A stretch of DNA of 44,574 bases from Bacteroidota bacterium (GCA_018268075.1 JAFDXH010000273.1:1-44574), one strand, 5' to 3'; shown: positions 24,927 to 35,354, counted from the first letter of the stretch. The notes: generated from the sequence alone by a model not told the origin. Numbers and translations are program-made.

Positions 24927-25190
24927 TCAAAAACTTTAAAGTCGGTAAGTAAGTGATTAATTTTCAAATTTGTGTAATCTTTTTAAATATTTTAAAAATA
25001 CGTTTGGAAAGATGAAACAAATATGTATTTTTACCCCCGATTCCACTTTCTTCTGAGAACCTCATCTAATTTCCTCTTAGAATTTCCACGTACTCATTCC
25101 AAAAAGTTCCTTTGATTTTTTTAATCTGATCTAATATTATGGCCAGATGAAAAAAATGTATTGAATCATGAAAACAATAAAATTTTCCAG

Positions 25191-28100
25191 ATGAGAAAAG
25201 TATTTTACATTTTATTCTTTGTTTCTTTTTTATTTTCTGCTCAAAATATTTTTGGTCAGGCAGGTGTGTTGGATCAAAATGATCCAGATGTGATTTTTAC
25301 AGCAAATAACCAGCCGCCGCTGCCAGCGTGGGGCCAAATGAGCAAATGGGGACATACTAACCGTCTAAATTGGAATCCATATTCTTATGGATATAAGTCA
25401 TATTACTTCCGTGGTATGGCTTTCCGTTTAAAATTTCCGAAGACCTATCAGCAAGGTGTAAATGATGGTAAAAAATATCCATTGTATTTATTCCTGCATG
25501 GCCTTGGTGAGTATGCGCCTGTATATGATAATGAGCTTCACCTAATTCATGGCGGGCAGGTACATGCGCAGGCAGTAAACGACGGAACTTTTGATGGCTT
25601 TTTGCTATACCCGCAAAGTACCAGTGGGTACCTTCAAAGTAATTTCCCGAATATATTGGACCTTTTGGATTCACTTACCAAATATTGTAAGATGGATCAG
25701 GATAGAGTAGTACTTGGTGGATTATCTTCAGGAGGCCAGGCTACCTGGGATTTTTTGGAGTCTAATCCTGAAAGGTGGGCAAGAGTAACCCCAATAAGTG
25801 CTGCAAGAGGTAGCGATCTTAATTATATTCCCAACATGCTAAGCATTCCTGTTTGGGTGGCAAATGGTGGCCAAGATAAAGGCCCATACCCATCTACAGT
25901 TTCTGATATAGTGAATTTATATAAATCTTTGGGGGGCGATATCAAGCAATCTTTTTATCCAAACATGGGACATGGTGTATGGGATAATTTTTGGGCAGAG
26001 CCCGGGTATTTTGATTATTTAGCTACAGCTCATAAGGCAAACCCTATGGTGTTTTTCCAGCATTCGGCATTTTGCCCTAATGATTCTATTGATGCAAAAA
26101 TGATATTGCAAAGTGGTTTTTATGCTTATGAATGGCAAAAGGATGGTGTAACTATTCCGGGAGCTACTACGGATTCTATTGATGTACACGAGTATGGCAC
26201 CTATAGAGCCAGGTTTAAAAGAAAAAGCACTTCAGACTGGTCGGACTGGTCGCCTCAACCTGTAGTAGTTTCTCAAAAAACCGGTACTATTTCACCCCCT
26301 ATTCAAATTGATGGATTACACAGTACAGTTTTGCCTGCACCAGACGGATCTACTTCTGTACCTTTAATAGTGCCGGATACTTATGCCTCTTATGATTGGC
26401 GTAGGGTGAGCGATAATGCTCAGGTAAGCACTTTAAACACCTTAACCGCTCCAATAGGCCAATATAAAGTACAGGTAACAGAGCAATTTGGATGTAGCAG
26501 TAGTTATTCGCCAATCTTTAATGTAATAAGCGCCAATGGAATAAATGTTCCAGACAAGGCAACAGACCTTACTGCAGTTACTTTATCCAATACTTCAATT
26601 GATGTTTATTGGAATAATAACCCTTCGCCCATTTATAACGAAACAGCTTTTGAAGTTTACAGATCTACGACTTCTGGTTCTAATTATTCTTTGGTAGCAA
26701 TTATCCCTGCAGATTCTTTGAGCTTCATAGATCAGGGCCTGTTGCCCAATACCGCTTACTATTACATTGTAAGAGCTGTAAACGGTAATGGAGCTGCGCC
26801 ATTGAGTAATGAAGCAAAAGATGTTACTAAATCTGACACTCAGGCACCATCACCTGCCGGCAACTTGATAGTAGTGGGTACTACAAGGCATAGTGTTTCT
26901 TTAAGCTGGGATGCTGCATCTGATGATGTAGGGGTGGCGAAATATGATATTTATGTAAATGGACAAAAGGCATTTGTAACTAACCTTACCCAATTTACTG
27001 TAAACAATTTGGATTCTTTTACTACCTTCTCATTTTATGTAAGGGCTAAAGACCTTGCAGGAAATGTGTCGGTTCCTAGTAATCAGGTAACGGCATTTAC
27101 CAAGTTTGCCGGATTAAATTATAAATATTATGAGGGCGCCTGGACTACCTTACCAGATTTCAATGCACTTACACCGGTATTGACTGGTACAACTCCCAAT
27201 ATTGATCTCTCTGTAAGCCCTAAAACTGAAAATTATGGAATACTCTGGCAAGGATATATTCGTATTCCTGTAACCGGTACCTATAAATTTGAAACTGGTT
27301 CCGATGATGGTAGTAAGCTATACATCAATACACCTTATAGCTATGGTGCCACTCCGTTGGTTAGTAATGATGGCGTGCATGGAGTAATTTACGCAAGTGG
27401 AAATATCACTTTGAATGCAGGATTATACCCTATAGCCATTACTTTCTTTCAGGGTACAGGTGGGCAAGGTATGGGAGTATATTGGACTTGTGCCGCAGCT
27501 GGTTTCTCTACTCGTACAGCTATCCCTTCTGCTTATTTCGGCGATAACAATGTTGGTGTTGGAAGTGTGCCTAATATGCCTTCCAATTTATTGGTTGTCC
27601 CGGTATCCTACAAGAAGGCGCACTTAACCTGGACAGATGGAAGTGCTAATGAAACAGGTTTTGAAATATACCGGAAATCGGCTTCTGATGCAGACTATTC
27701 AATGGTGGGACTGGTGCCTGCCAATACCACTGTGTTTGATGATTCAACACTTACCGGGGGTACTACATATTTGTATAAAATTCAAGCTGTAAATATTAAT
27801 GGAGGATCAGGATTCAATACTGCAGATCTTAGTGGTGTGAACTATAATTATTATGAAGGTTCATGGAGTAATTTACCAAATTTCAATTCACTTACACCCT
27901 TAACAACTGGTAATATTTCTAACTATTCGCTGAGTCCTCGCCAGCACGATGTTAATTATGCATTTAAATATTCATCTGTAATTAAAATACCTTCGGCAGG
28001 AACCTATACTTTTTATACTACATCCGATGATGGAAGTAACCTATACATTGATAACTTTAATGCTGGTGGCTTAGTAGTAAATAATGACTATTTGCAGGGC

Positions 28101-31100
28101 GCTACAGAAAGAAGTGGCACTAAAGTACTTACCGCAGGTTTGCATAATATTTATGTAACCTATTTTCAAGGGGCGGGCGATCAGACACTTTCAGTAAGTT
28201 ATCAAGGCCCTACTTTAGCTAAGCAATTAATACCTGATTCAGCATTTTACAATTCCCGTACTTCGATTACTACACCTGCTGCTCCTGCTATTCCTAATGT
28301 ACCATCGGCCCTTACATTGCAGGTTATTTCTTCTAAGAATATCCAGATTTCATTTACAGATAGCAGCACACAAACAGGATATGAAATTCAACGATCTATC
28401 GGAACGCCTGATAATTTCAGGTTATTTAAAATTTTAAACAGATCTGATAGTATAGTTTCTATAGGCGATACAAGTTTGTATGCCAATACCACTTATTATT
28501 ATAAAGTAAGGGCTATAGGAATCTCCGGCATTTCAGCATTTTCAAATTATGCAATGGCCGCTACCTTGAATAATAAACCTGTATTAGCTTTGGTAAAATC
28601 CTTTGCCATGTATTATGGCAGTACTAAGACGATTGCAATTTCTGCTACAGATATAGATGGCGATAACCTTACATTTACTTTTAGTGGCATGCCTGGATTT
28701 GGAGTATTTAATAATATTTCGAATGGCAATGGAAATATAGTATTGACACCTAATATAGGTACGCAAGGTGCATTTCCAATGTTTGTTTATGTAGATGATG
28801 GCCATGGTGGTAAGGATACAGTAGCATTTACAATTACAGTAAATGGAAATCATGTACCGGTGATATCCAGAACAAGAGATATTATAGTAAATGAGGGCGC
28901 AACAGATATAACATCTATTTCATCAAGCGATGCAGACAGAAGATCAAACCTGAAGTGGACGATTGTCTCTGGTCCTACATTTATGACTATACGTGATAAT
29001 GGCGCAGCAGTTTATGTTTATTCTCAGCCAGGGTATGCTGATGCCGGAACCTATCCTGTAGTATTATCACTTACAGATGGAGATGGAGGAGAAGCAACAG
29101 CTAATTTTAATATTATAGTTAACGATGTTGTTCCAGCTTCTCAAAAAGTATTTATTAATATTTTAAACAGTGGCAACACACCTGCGGCTCAACCTTGGAA
29201 TAATATTACCACACCCTTAGTAACTGGATTAACGGATAACAATTTGCAGAATACAACAATTGGATTGGATTTTGGAACTCCTTACGCTTGGAATACTTTT
29301 AATCTTGGTGCAGTAACAGGAAACAACACAGGTGTATATCCTGATGCAGTGATCAGAGATTATTATTTCTTTGGAAAATATGGAGCACCTGATACTATCA
29401 ATATGAAGGTAACCGGGCTTATACCTGGAAGCAAGTATAATCTTACCTACTTCGCTAGTAGTACATTTACTTCAGGATCTACAGTGTTTGCAAATAATGG
29501 TGTTACTAAATCAATCAATTTTTATAATAATTCGCAAAATACTGTTACGTTTTATTCACTTATTGCGGATGTTACAGGTGTAATACCTGTAAAAATTTAT
29601 AAGGCGCCGGGAACAGACATTGGTTATTTCAATTCTTTGGTTATTGAAAAACCTTATGATGATGGCACTATTCCTAAAGCACCTCAAAATTTTGCAGCAA
29701 CAGCTCAAGATAATGCCAAAGTACAATTGACATGGATAGATAAGTCTTACAATGAGGATGCATTTCAAATATTACGCAGCCTCAGCATTAACGGCACTTA
29801 TACATTGCTGAATCCAGGCCAACTAAATGCGAATGATGTGAGTTATATTGATAGCACCGCAGCAGGTAATATTACTTATTATTATAAAATAACTGCAAAG
29901 AATGGATATGGCAACTCAGATACATCTATGCCTGTGAGTGTTACTACTACCAATAAATTACCAGTACTTAGTGCGATCGCTAGCATTTACTTAAGGTCTG
30001 GTAGTACAGCTTCTTTTAATATTAATGCTACTGACGATCCAGGAGAAATATTGCAGGTAACAATGAACGGATCGCCCGCCTTTGGAGTATTGCAGAATAC
30101 AGGAAATGGAAAGGCTACCGTAACATTTACACCACAGGTAGGTGACGAAGGCTTTTATAAAAATATTTCAATCACTGTTGCAGATAATAAAGGCGGATCG
30201 GTGACACAACAATTTGCAGTCAGCGTTTCTGATAATAGTTTCCGGTCTGTATATTTGAATTTAGGCCCTCAGGGTGGTTATGCTGAACCTGCACCTTGGA
30301 ATAACTATTTGTCGTATCCATTTGCAAATGCAACAGTTAGCAATATGACAGATGACCAAAACGTGAACACGGGATTCAGCTTCAAATTTCTTCAACAATT
30401 AAATGGTAATTCCGTTTTTGGAATGACTGCGAATAATCAGGGAATACTTCCGGATGGTGTAATGCAGTCTTCTGTTTACACAAATTCTACCAGTACGGTT
30501 ACAATGGAATATAACGGATTGAATCCTGCAAAAAAATATAACGTAGTAGTATTCTGTGATCTCAATGCGGGCTCTGATGATATTGGCACCTTTACTTCAG
30601 GTGGGCAATCAGTAACGATTAATGGAAAGTATAACACTACGAAAACAGTACAGTTAAATAACCTTACCCCTTCTGCGGGTGGTGTGATAGATGTTGCCTT
30701 TAATAAATCTTTAGCTTCTGAATACTTGAATATTAATGCGGTTATTTTGCAGGAATATACAGGTACTCCTTTATTAAGGCCGGCAGATTTATTCGTTAGT
30801 CCTTCCTTATCTACTTCTTCTGTATCACTTACTTGGAGCGATAGGAGTTTTAATGAAACTGGGTTCCAGATTTACCGCTCTACTGCTTTAAATGGAACAT
30901 ATACTCTGGTAACTACTACTGCAGCAAAAGCTACTACTTATACAGATAATACTGTTACACCAGGAATCTATTATTACAAGGTGAGGGCTAAATTAAATGC
31001 TTCCACTTTTAGTGCATACAGCAATGTGGCCAAAGTATATGTAGCCCAAAGTATAGTGCTGCTCAACTTAAACGCAAATGTCGCCAATCATCAAGCACTT

Positions 31101-31970
31101 CCATGGAATAATACCGATGATGGTCCTTCACTTGCTGGTACTTCTTTTGATAATCTTACCAATACTGCATTAATCAATACAGGCATATCTATGGTGATTA
31201 CAAAAGACTTTAATGGTGTTGGTTTCGCAGGTATAAATGGTGCGGGCGTGTTCCCTGCAAATGTAATGAGCAGTAATTATTGGACAGATTCTCACCAAAC
31301 TTCTGAAATAAAGTTTACCAATGTAGATCAAAGAAAAACTTACAGAGTGGGTGTATTTACCAGCGTTGATAAGAGTGGATACTTTATAGGCAGGTACGCA
31401 ATAGGTAAAGATACCATAGCGGTAAATGGCTATATTAATAATGTAAAAGTCATTTATTTTACCAATGTGAAAGCAGATGATAATGGTGAAATATATGTGA
31501 GTGTAATTCCAGATGTAACTTCACCATATTGCTTTACTAATGCGGTAACATTGGAATCTTATGATGGAGACGGTGGCGCACAGGTAGGGGCAGTACAATT
31601 GCCTGATGAGGGAAATGATAATAATCAGGCACCATTGATTACTACAGCAAACATAAGCCCGGCGATAAACTCTGTAATAGCAACAGACGCAAATACAAAG
31701 GATGTATTAAATATTTATCCTAACCCATTTGTAGATCAGATACAGGTTAATTTTGCTACTCATAAAAAGGCTGATAAAGTTGGATTCTTGATTTATGATA
31801 TGAATTCAAGACTGGTGGCCCAAAAAATAATTAGTGGAAATGGACAGGCATATCAATCACAATCCTTTACTATGGCTGTTTCAAAATCATTGGCTCCTGG
31901 CACCTATATTTTAAAAGTCACATACGATGATGTAGTTCAGGAAGCAATCAAACTGATAAAAGTTAAATAA
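25191..31970 (+). CDS. Giant T9SS-secreted esterase with FN3, PA14 and Ig-like repeats
   Basis: The protein has 2259 residues from the ATG at 25191, chosen over a TTG at 25161 because it begins directly with a signal peptide (KVFYILFFVSFLFSAQ). Domains in order: alpha/beta-hydrolase about 30-290 with likely triad S179 (GLSSG), D229 and H261; an Ig-like region; FN3 about 452-546 and 551-636; PA14 about 638-786; FN3 793-880; PA14 881-1023; FN3 1037-1125; two cadherin-like domains to about 1312; an unnamed PWNN module; FN3 1496-1587; Ig-like; second PWNN module; FN3 1862-1950; third PWNN module; and a type A sorting domain in the last 95 residues (LNIYPNPFVDQIQV, LAPGTYILKV). T9SS would export it to the surface. 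It probably binds and de-esterifies the polysaccharide made next door, which is inference. Confidence 0.92.
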   Translation: MRKVFYILFFVSFLFSAQNIFGQAGVLDQNDPDVIFTANNQPPLPAWGQMSKWGHTNRLNWNPYSYGYKSYYFRGMAFRLKFPKTYQQGVNDGKKYPLYLFLHGLGEYAPVYDNELHLIHGGQVHAQAVNDGTFDGFLLYPQSTSGYLQSNFPNILDLLDSLTKYCKMDQDRVVLGGLSSGGQATWDFLESNPERWARVTPISAARGSDLNYIPNMLSIPVWVANGGQDKGPYPSTVSDIVNLYKSLGGDIKQSFYPNMGHGVWDNFWAEPGYFDYLATAHKANPMVFFQHSAFCPNDSIDAKMILQSGFYAYEWQKDGVTIPGATTDSIDVHEYGTYRARFKRKSTSDWSDWSPQPVVVSQKTGTISPPIQIDGLHSTVLPAPDGSTSVPLIVPDTYASYDWRRVSDNAQVSTLNTLTAPIGQYKVQVTEQFGCSSSYSPIFNVISANGINVPDKATDLTAVTLSNTSIDVYWNNNPSPIYNETAFEVYRSTTSGSNYSLVAIIPADSLSFIDQGLLPNTAYYYIVRAVNGNGAAPLSNEAKDVTKSDTQAPSPAGNLIVVGTTRHSVSLSWDAASDDVGVAKYDIYVNGQKAFVTNLTQFTVNNLDSFTTFSFYVRAKDLAGNVSVPSNQVTAFTKFAGLNYKYYEGAWTTLPDFNALTPVLTGTTPNIDLSVSPKTENYGILWQGYIRIPVTGTYKFETGSDDGSKLYINTPYSYGATPLVSNDGVHGVIYASGNITLNAGLYPIAITFFQGTGGQGMGVYWTCAAAGFSTRTAIPSAYFGDNNVGVGSVPNMPSNLLVVPVSYKKAHLTWTDGSANETGFEIYRKSASDADYSMVGLVPANTTVFDDSTLTGGTTYLYKIQAVNINGGSGFNTADLSGVNYNYYEGSWSNLPNFNSLTPLTTGNISNYSLSPRQHDVNYAFKYSSVIKIPSAGTYTFYTTSDDGSNLYIDNFNAGGLVVNNDYLQGATERSGTKVLTAGLHNIYVTYFQGAGDQTLSVSYQGPTLAKQLIPDSAFYNSRTSITTPAAPAIPNVPSALTLQVISSKNIQISFTDSSTQTGYEIQRSIGTPDNFRLFKILNRSDSIVSIGDTSLYANTTYYYKVRAIGISGISAFSNYAMAATLNNKPVLALVKSFAMYYGSTKTIAISATDIDGDNLTFTFSGMPGFGVFNNISNGNGNIVLTPNIGTQGAFPMFVYVDDGHGGKDTVAFTITVNGNHVPVISRTRDIIVNEGATDITSISSSDADRRSNLKWTIVSGPTFMTIRDNGAAVYVYSQPGYADAGTYPVVLSLTDGDGGEATANFNIIVNDVVPASQKVFINILNSGNTPAAQPWNNITTPLVTGLTDNNLQNTTIGLDFGTPYAWNTFNLGAVTGNNTGVYPDAVIRDYYFFGKYGAPDTINMKVTGLIPGSKYNLTYFASSTFTSGSTVFANNGVTKSINFYNNSQNTVTFYSLIADVTGVIPVKIYKAPGTDIGYFNSLVIEKPYDDGTIPKAPQNFAATAQDNAKVQLTWIDKSYNEDAFQILRSLSINGTYTLLNPGQLNANDVSYIDSTAAGNITYYYKITAKNGYGNSDTSMPVSVTTTNKLPVLSAIASIYLRSGSTASFNINATDDPGEILQVTMNGSPAFGVLQNTGNGKATVTFTPQVGDEGFYKNISITVADNKGGSVTQQFAVSVSDNSFRSVYLNLGPQGGYAEPAPWNNYLSYPFANATVSNMTDDQNVNTGFSFKFLQQLNGNSVFGMTANNQGILPDGVMQSSVYTNSTSTVTMEYNGLNPAKKYNVVVFCDLNAGSDDIGTFTSGGQSVTINGKYNTTKTVQLNNLTPSAGGVIDVAFNKSLASEYLNINAVILQEYTGTPLLRPADLFVSPSLSTSSVSLTWSDRSFNETGFQIYRSTALNGTYTLVTTTAAKATTYTDNTVTPGIYYYKVRAKLNASTFSAYSNVAKVYVAQSIVLLNLNANVANHQALPWNNTDDGPSLAGTSFDNLTNTALINTGISMVITKDFNGVGFAGINGAGVFPANVMSSNYWTDSHQTSEIKFTNVDQRKTYRVGVFTSVDKSGYFIGRYAIGKDTIAVNGYINNVKVIYFTNVKADDNGEIYVSVIPDVTSPYCFTNAVTLESYDGDGGAQVGAVQLPDEGNDNNQAPLITTANISPAINSVIATDANTKDVLNIYPNPFVDQIQVNFATHKKADKVGFLIYDMNSRLVAQKIISGNGQAYQSQSFTMAVSKSLAPGTYILKVTYDDVVQEAIKLIKVK

Positions 31971-31985
31971 TTTTCATGGTTTTAA

Positions 31986-32019
31986 AAAAAAATCTGGTAA
32001 GCAATTACCAGATTTTTTT
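31986..32019 (+). terminator. Intrinsic terminator after the giant esterase gene
   Basis: A perfect 15-bp stem pairs 31986-32000 with 32005-32019 around the 4-base loop GCAA, and ends in seven T. The core is TCTGGTAA/TTACCAGA. It lies 15 bases after the stop codon and separates the giant gene from the Wzz-to-Wzy run. Confidence 0.85.
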
Positions 32020-32024
32020 GATTG

Positions 32025-32032
32025 TACATTTG
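32025..32032 (+). promoter_or_regulatory. Putative -7 box for the Wzz-to-TolC gene run
   Basis: TACATTTG fits TAnnTTTG and lies immediately after the terminator, 20 bases before the ATG at 32053. It is the same octamer as in the minus-strand promoter. A -33 element at normal spacing is not evident, since that stretch is the terminator stem. Confidence 0.45.
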
Positions 32033-32052
32033 CATCTACCAAAAATTACTAA

Positions 32053-34236
32053 ATGGACTTATTATATTTTCTAAAAGTATTGTTGAGAAAAAAGTGGATT
32101 ATACTTTTTTTTACCTTTCTGGCTGTGGCAGCAGCATTTGTGCTAATGTTATTTAAGAAGCCTCTTTATGAATCAAAGGCTCAATATTCTACAGGTTTCA
32201 CTATTGAGAAAGTAAAGCTCTCTGAAGGCTCTTCTGTGGCTGATCTTTATGCCGCAGATACTAAGTTTGATAATGTAATAGAAACATTTAAATCGCCCAG
32301 AGTAATAGGAATGATTTCTTATAAATTATTATTGCATGACCTTGAAAATCCGTTGCAGGCCTGGAAAAGGCTTACGCAAAAAGAATTGCAAAGCAAAGAA
32401 TACAAGGCCGTTAATAAGGAAGAAGTAATTCAAATTCTTCAGGACAAAATTCAGAAGAATGAAATACTTCAGTCTGGTATTCCTACAGAACGAAATATCA
32501 TAGAATTTCTAAAGCTTTATAAATATGATTATTATAGTATTATAGCTCATCTGTTTATTAACAGGGTAAATAAAACAGATTATTTGGATATAGTTTACCG
32601 ATCCGATAATCCGGACCTTTCTGCATGGCTTGTAAATGCTATGGGAGTAGAATTTATAAACTATTATAAAAATTTAAGTAACCAGCGAACCACAGAAAAC
32701 GTAGGTAATATTCGTGATCTGGAAAAACAACAGCAAGCTAAAATTGATTCACTCAGCAATTCCTTGTATCAGGAAAAGGTGAGTCAGGGCACCATTGACC
32801 CCATCAGTTTTAGTACAAATGCTATGGAAACAGTAAAAGACCTGGAAAGTAAATTAGCTGAGGAAAAAAGTAAATATGACCTTGCTCAAAACAGAATAAT
32901 TTATTTGACTCAACAGCAGAAAAGCCTCCAAGCATCTGGTAGTAATAGTGCTGGCTCAAATGCCGACGTACTGCGGCTAATGGAACAAAAACATAAGCTG
33001 GAGGCTGATCTTGTGGCGAGTGGAGGCTCTGACCCTGATATACAGAGGCAATTAACTCAGATTCGTAATGAGATAAATTCTAAATCCAACTCTGGAGCTT
33101 CCAGAGTAAAAAATTCTGATAAAATAGCTGAATTACAAAATTCAATAGATGAAGCTACGGCTTTGATGAATGCTTCTCAAACAACCATGAACGATTACAA
33201 TACTAAGATCAGGTATTATAGAGGGCTGACAAACGTGAATCCTGGGAGCGATGTAAAAATGGATGTAATTAAGAGCAAATTGGAAATTGAACAAAAACAA
33301 TTAGGCAATCTCAAAGATAAATTAAATCAGGCAGAAGGGTTATCTAAAGATGACCCTACAGCAAATTTTACACAGACACTTATAGGGCAGCCTGCTGTAG
33401 AGCCGGAGCCAAAGAAGGCAATCATGACAATGGGAATTGCGGGAATGTCTGTATTTTTTCTTACAGCTTTCATTTTTTTATTTCTGGAAATTTTTAATAC
33501 TGCAATAAAAACTCCCTACGGATTTGAAAAAGGAGTCAAATTGAAACTTTTGAGTGTTATTAATACCGTGAAGTTGAAAAAGAGAAATGCTATGGATATT
33601 GTTCTGGATGAAACCTTGCAGGCCGGGACTAATAATAGTTTATTTAAAAATAGCATTAGAAAACTCAGGTACCAGATATTAGAGTCAGGAAGCAAATCTT
33701 TTTTATTTACGAGTACACGTAAACTAAGTGGGAAAACAACGGTAATACAGGCACTGGCTGCCAGCCTTTTGCTGAATAAAAAACGAATTTTATTAATAGA
33801 TCTGAATATGCATCATAACTCTTTAACTGAGCATTTTAATGCTCAGTTAAATATTCAGGATATTATGAACAATACGGATTGGGATATATTAACCAAACAA
33901 AAAAATATCCATACTGAAATTGTAGGGTTAGATATAATAGGTTGTGTTGCCGGAACGTTTACACCATCAGAAGCCTTGTATAAGCTTGATGTGGCAAAGA
34001 TGATAAGTAAATTGGAAGGTATCTATGATTTTATATTCATAGAAGGGCCTGCACTAAATAATTTTGCCGACAGTAATGAATTAGTGGCTTATGTAGGAAA
34101 AGTAATTACGATATTCTCTGCTGAACAGGTGGCGGCACAAGCTGACAAAACATCAATTCAGTTTATACAAAGCCTTAAAGACAAAAATATAGGCGCGGTA
34201 TTAAACAATGTTTTGCCAGAAAATCTGAATTTTTAA
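32053..34236 (+). CDS. Wzz-like chain-length protein with degenerate tyrosine-kinase domain
   Basis: The 727-residue protein has an N-terminal helix (about residues 15-37) starting the Wzz domain, a long periplasmic coiled-coil region (about 195-440), a second helix (about 457-480) and a cytoplasmic P-loop domain like BY-kinases. The kinase motifs are eroded. Walker A reads STRKLSGKT, with K561 kept but the first glycine lost. Walker A' reads LLIDLNM, with the second Asp replaced by Asn. Walker B reads FIFIEGPA, with Glu for Asp. The usual C-terminal tyrosine cluster is absent. It most likely sets chain length and bridges the export machinery, but kinase activity is doubtful. It opens a tight gene run to 40348. 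Confidence 0.88.
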   Translation: MDLLYFLKVLLRKKWIILFFTFLAVAAAFVLMLFKKPLYESKAQYSTGFTIEKVKLSEGSSVADLYAADTKFDNVIETFKSPRVIGMISYKLLLHDLENPLQAWKRLTQKELQSKEYKAVNKEEVIQILQDKIQKNEILQSGIPTERNIIEFLKLYKYDYYSIIAHLFINRVNKTDYLDIVYRSDNPDLSAWLVNAMGVEFINYYKNLSNQRTTENVGNIRDLEKQQQAKIDSLSNSLYQEKVSQGTIDPISFSTNAMETVKDLESKLAEEKSKYDLAQNRIIYLTQQQKSLQASGSNSAGSNADVLRLMEQKHKLEADLVASGGSDPDIQRQLTQIRNEINSKSNSGASRVKNSDKIAELQNSIDEATALMNASQTTMNDYNTKIRYYRGLTNVNPGSDVKMDVIKSKLEIEQKQLGNLKDKLNQAEGLSKDDPTANFTQTLIGQPAVEPEPKKAIMTMGIAGMSVFFLTAFIFLFLEIFNTAIKTPYGFEKGVKLKLLSVINTVKLKKRNAMDIVLDETLQAGTNNSLFKNSIRKLRYQILESGSKSFLFTSTRKLSGKTTVIQALAASLLLNKKRILLIDLNMHHNSLTEHFNAQLNIQDIMNNTDWDILTKQKNIHTEIVGLDIIGCVAGTFTPSEALYKLDVAKMISKLEGIYDFIFIEGPALNNFADSNELVAYVGKVITIFSAEQVAAQADKTSIQFIQSLKDKNIGAVLNNVLPENLNF

Positions 34237-34238
34237 AG

Positions 34239-35354
34239 TTGAATTCTATAAATAAATCGAAGCGCCAATCATGGGTAGATTATGCCCGCGGCATTGCCAT
34301 CATTTTGGTATTGTATCGCCATGTATTTGAAGGAATAAAAAATTCAGGATTGCCTGTAGAGAAATATTTATATCTGGAGCATAGCAATATTATTTTTTTT
34401 AGTTTTAGAATGCCACTCTTTTTTATTGTTTCTGGAATATTTGTGGCAGCAAGTTTTAGTAAACGAGGAATGGAGCAGTTTATTAAAACCAAAATGAAAA
34501 CAATCCTATATCCTTATTTTGCCTGGGGTTGTTTGCAGATTACTCTTCAAATTATTTTTTCTAAATATGTAAATAATCCACCTGATGCTACTTCCTATCT
34601 GTATCTTCTGTACCTGCCGCGTGAGATAGAACAGTTTTGGTATTTATATGCCTTGTTTAATGTAACAGTACTTTATGTAATTTTAAAATATAAGGTTGGG
34701 CTTAATTCCTGGCAGCATATTGTACTTGGCCTTGTGATGTTTTATATTTCTGCCTGGTGCTATCAGAGAAATATTATTATAGGCTTCTTAGGTGATATTC
34801 TTCATTATTATGTATTTATTGCCTTTGGTGATATTATCAATAAATTTATGAAGAAACCTGAAACCATTAAATGGTTTCAATCTTGGAAATTATTTTTTAT
34901 TTTATTAATTCCTTTTATTGTTACACAGTCTTATTTTTTATATGCTAATATGCAATTTCCTAATTCTAAATATCAGCATGTAGAATATTTTCAACCATTT
35001 TTATTCCTGCCAATTTCTATGACTGGTTGTGCTTTTATCATTTCTATTTCATTTTTATTTCAACGGTATGGAAAGGCAAACTGGTTGCGAGTTTTAGGAA
35101 AACACTCTTTGTATATTTATGTAGCACATGTACTTGTTTTTGCAAGTGTTAGAGTCTTTATGATTCGAGTATTACATATAACTAACATTCCTGTACTCAT
35201 GTTTATTTGCATTTTTTTAGGCCTGCTGGTTCCGGTATTGATGTATAAATTATCAGTAAAGTTAAATATGCAATGGATATTTACTCTGGAAGATAAAAAT
35301 ACTGAACCAGCGCCAACAAAAGTGGTGACGGTCAATTCAAATGCAAAAATCTGA
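34239..35354 (+). CDS. Membrane acyltransferase, family 3
   Basis: This integral membrane O-acyltransferase has about ten helices over 371 residues. It opens with WVDYARGIAIILVLYRH, carrying the conserved arginine and histidine of the family near residues 18-26. The next signature is FFSFRMPLFFIVSGIF. Such enzymes acetylate or succinylate sugars of lipid-linked repeat units. No ATG is available near the N-terminus; the first one is at the MPLFF segment and would remove the catalytic part, so translation must begin at the TTG at 34239, two bases after the preceding stop. The stop overlaps the next ATG by one base (TGATG). Confidence 0.9.
   Translation: MNSINKSKRQSWVDYARGIAIILVLYRHVFEGIKNSGLPVEKYLYLEHSNIIFFSFRMPLFFIVSGIFVAASFSKRGMEQFIKTKMKTILYPYFAWGCLQITLQIIFSKYVNNPPDATSYLYLLYLPREIEQFWYLYALFNVTVLYVILKYKVGLNSWQHIVLGLVMFYISAWCYQRNIIIGFLGDILHYYVFIAFGDIINKFMKKPETIKWFQSWKLFFILLIPFIVTQSYFLYANMQFPNSKYQHVEYFQPFLFLPISMTGCAFIISISFLFQRYGKANWLRVLGKHSLYIYVAHVLVFASVRVFMIRVLHITNIPVLMFICIFLGLLVPVLMYKLSVKLNMQWIFTLEDKNTEPAPTKVVTVNSNAKI

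Noticed and set aside
25161-25190. TTG at 25161 as the start of the giant esterase
   Set aside because: The added ten residues are polar and would precede a clean signal peptide that starts at the ATG at 25191.
28584-29768. Minus-strand frames of 70-89 codons inside the giant esterase gene
   Set aside because: They are shadows of the strong plus-strand coding frame, with biased composition and no recognisable features.
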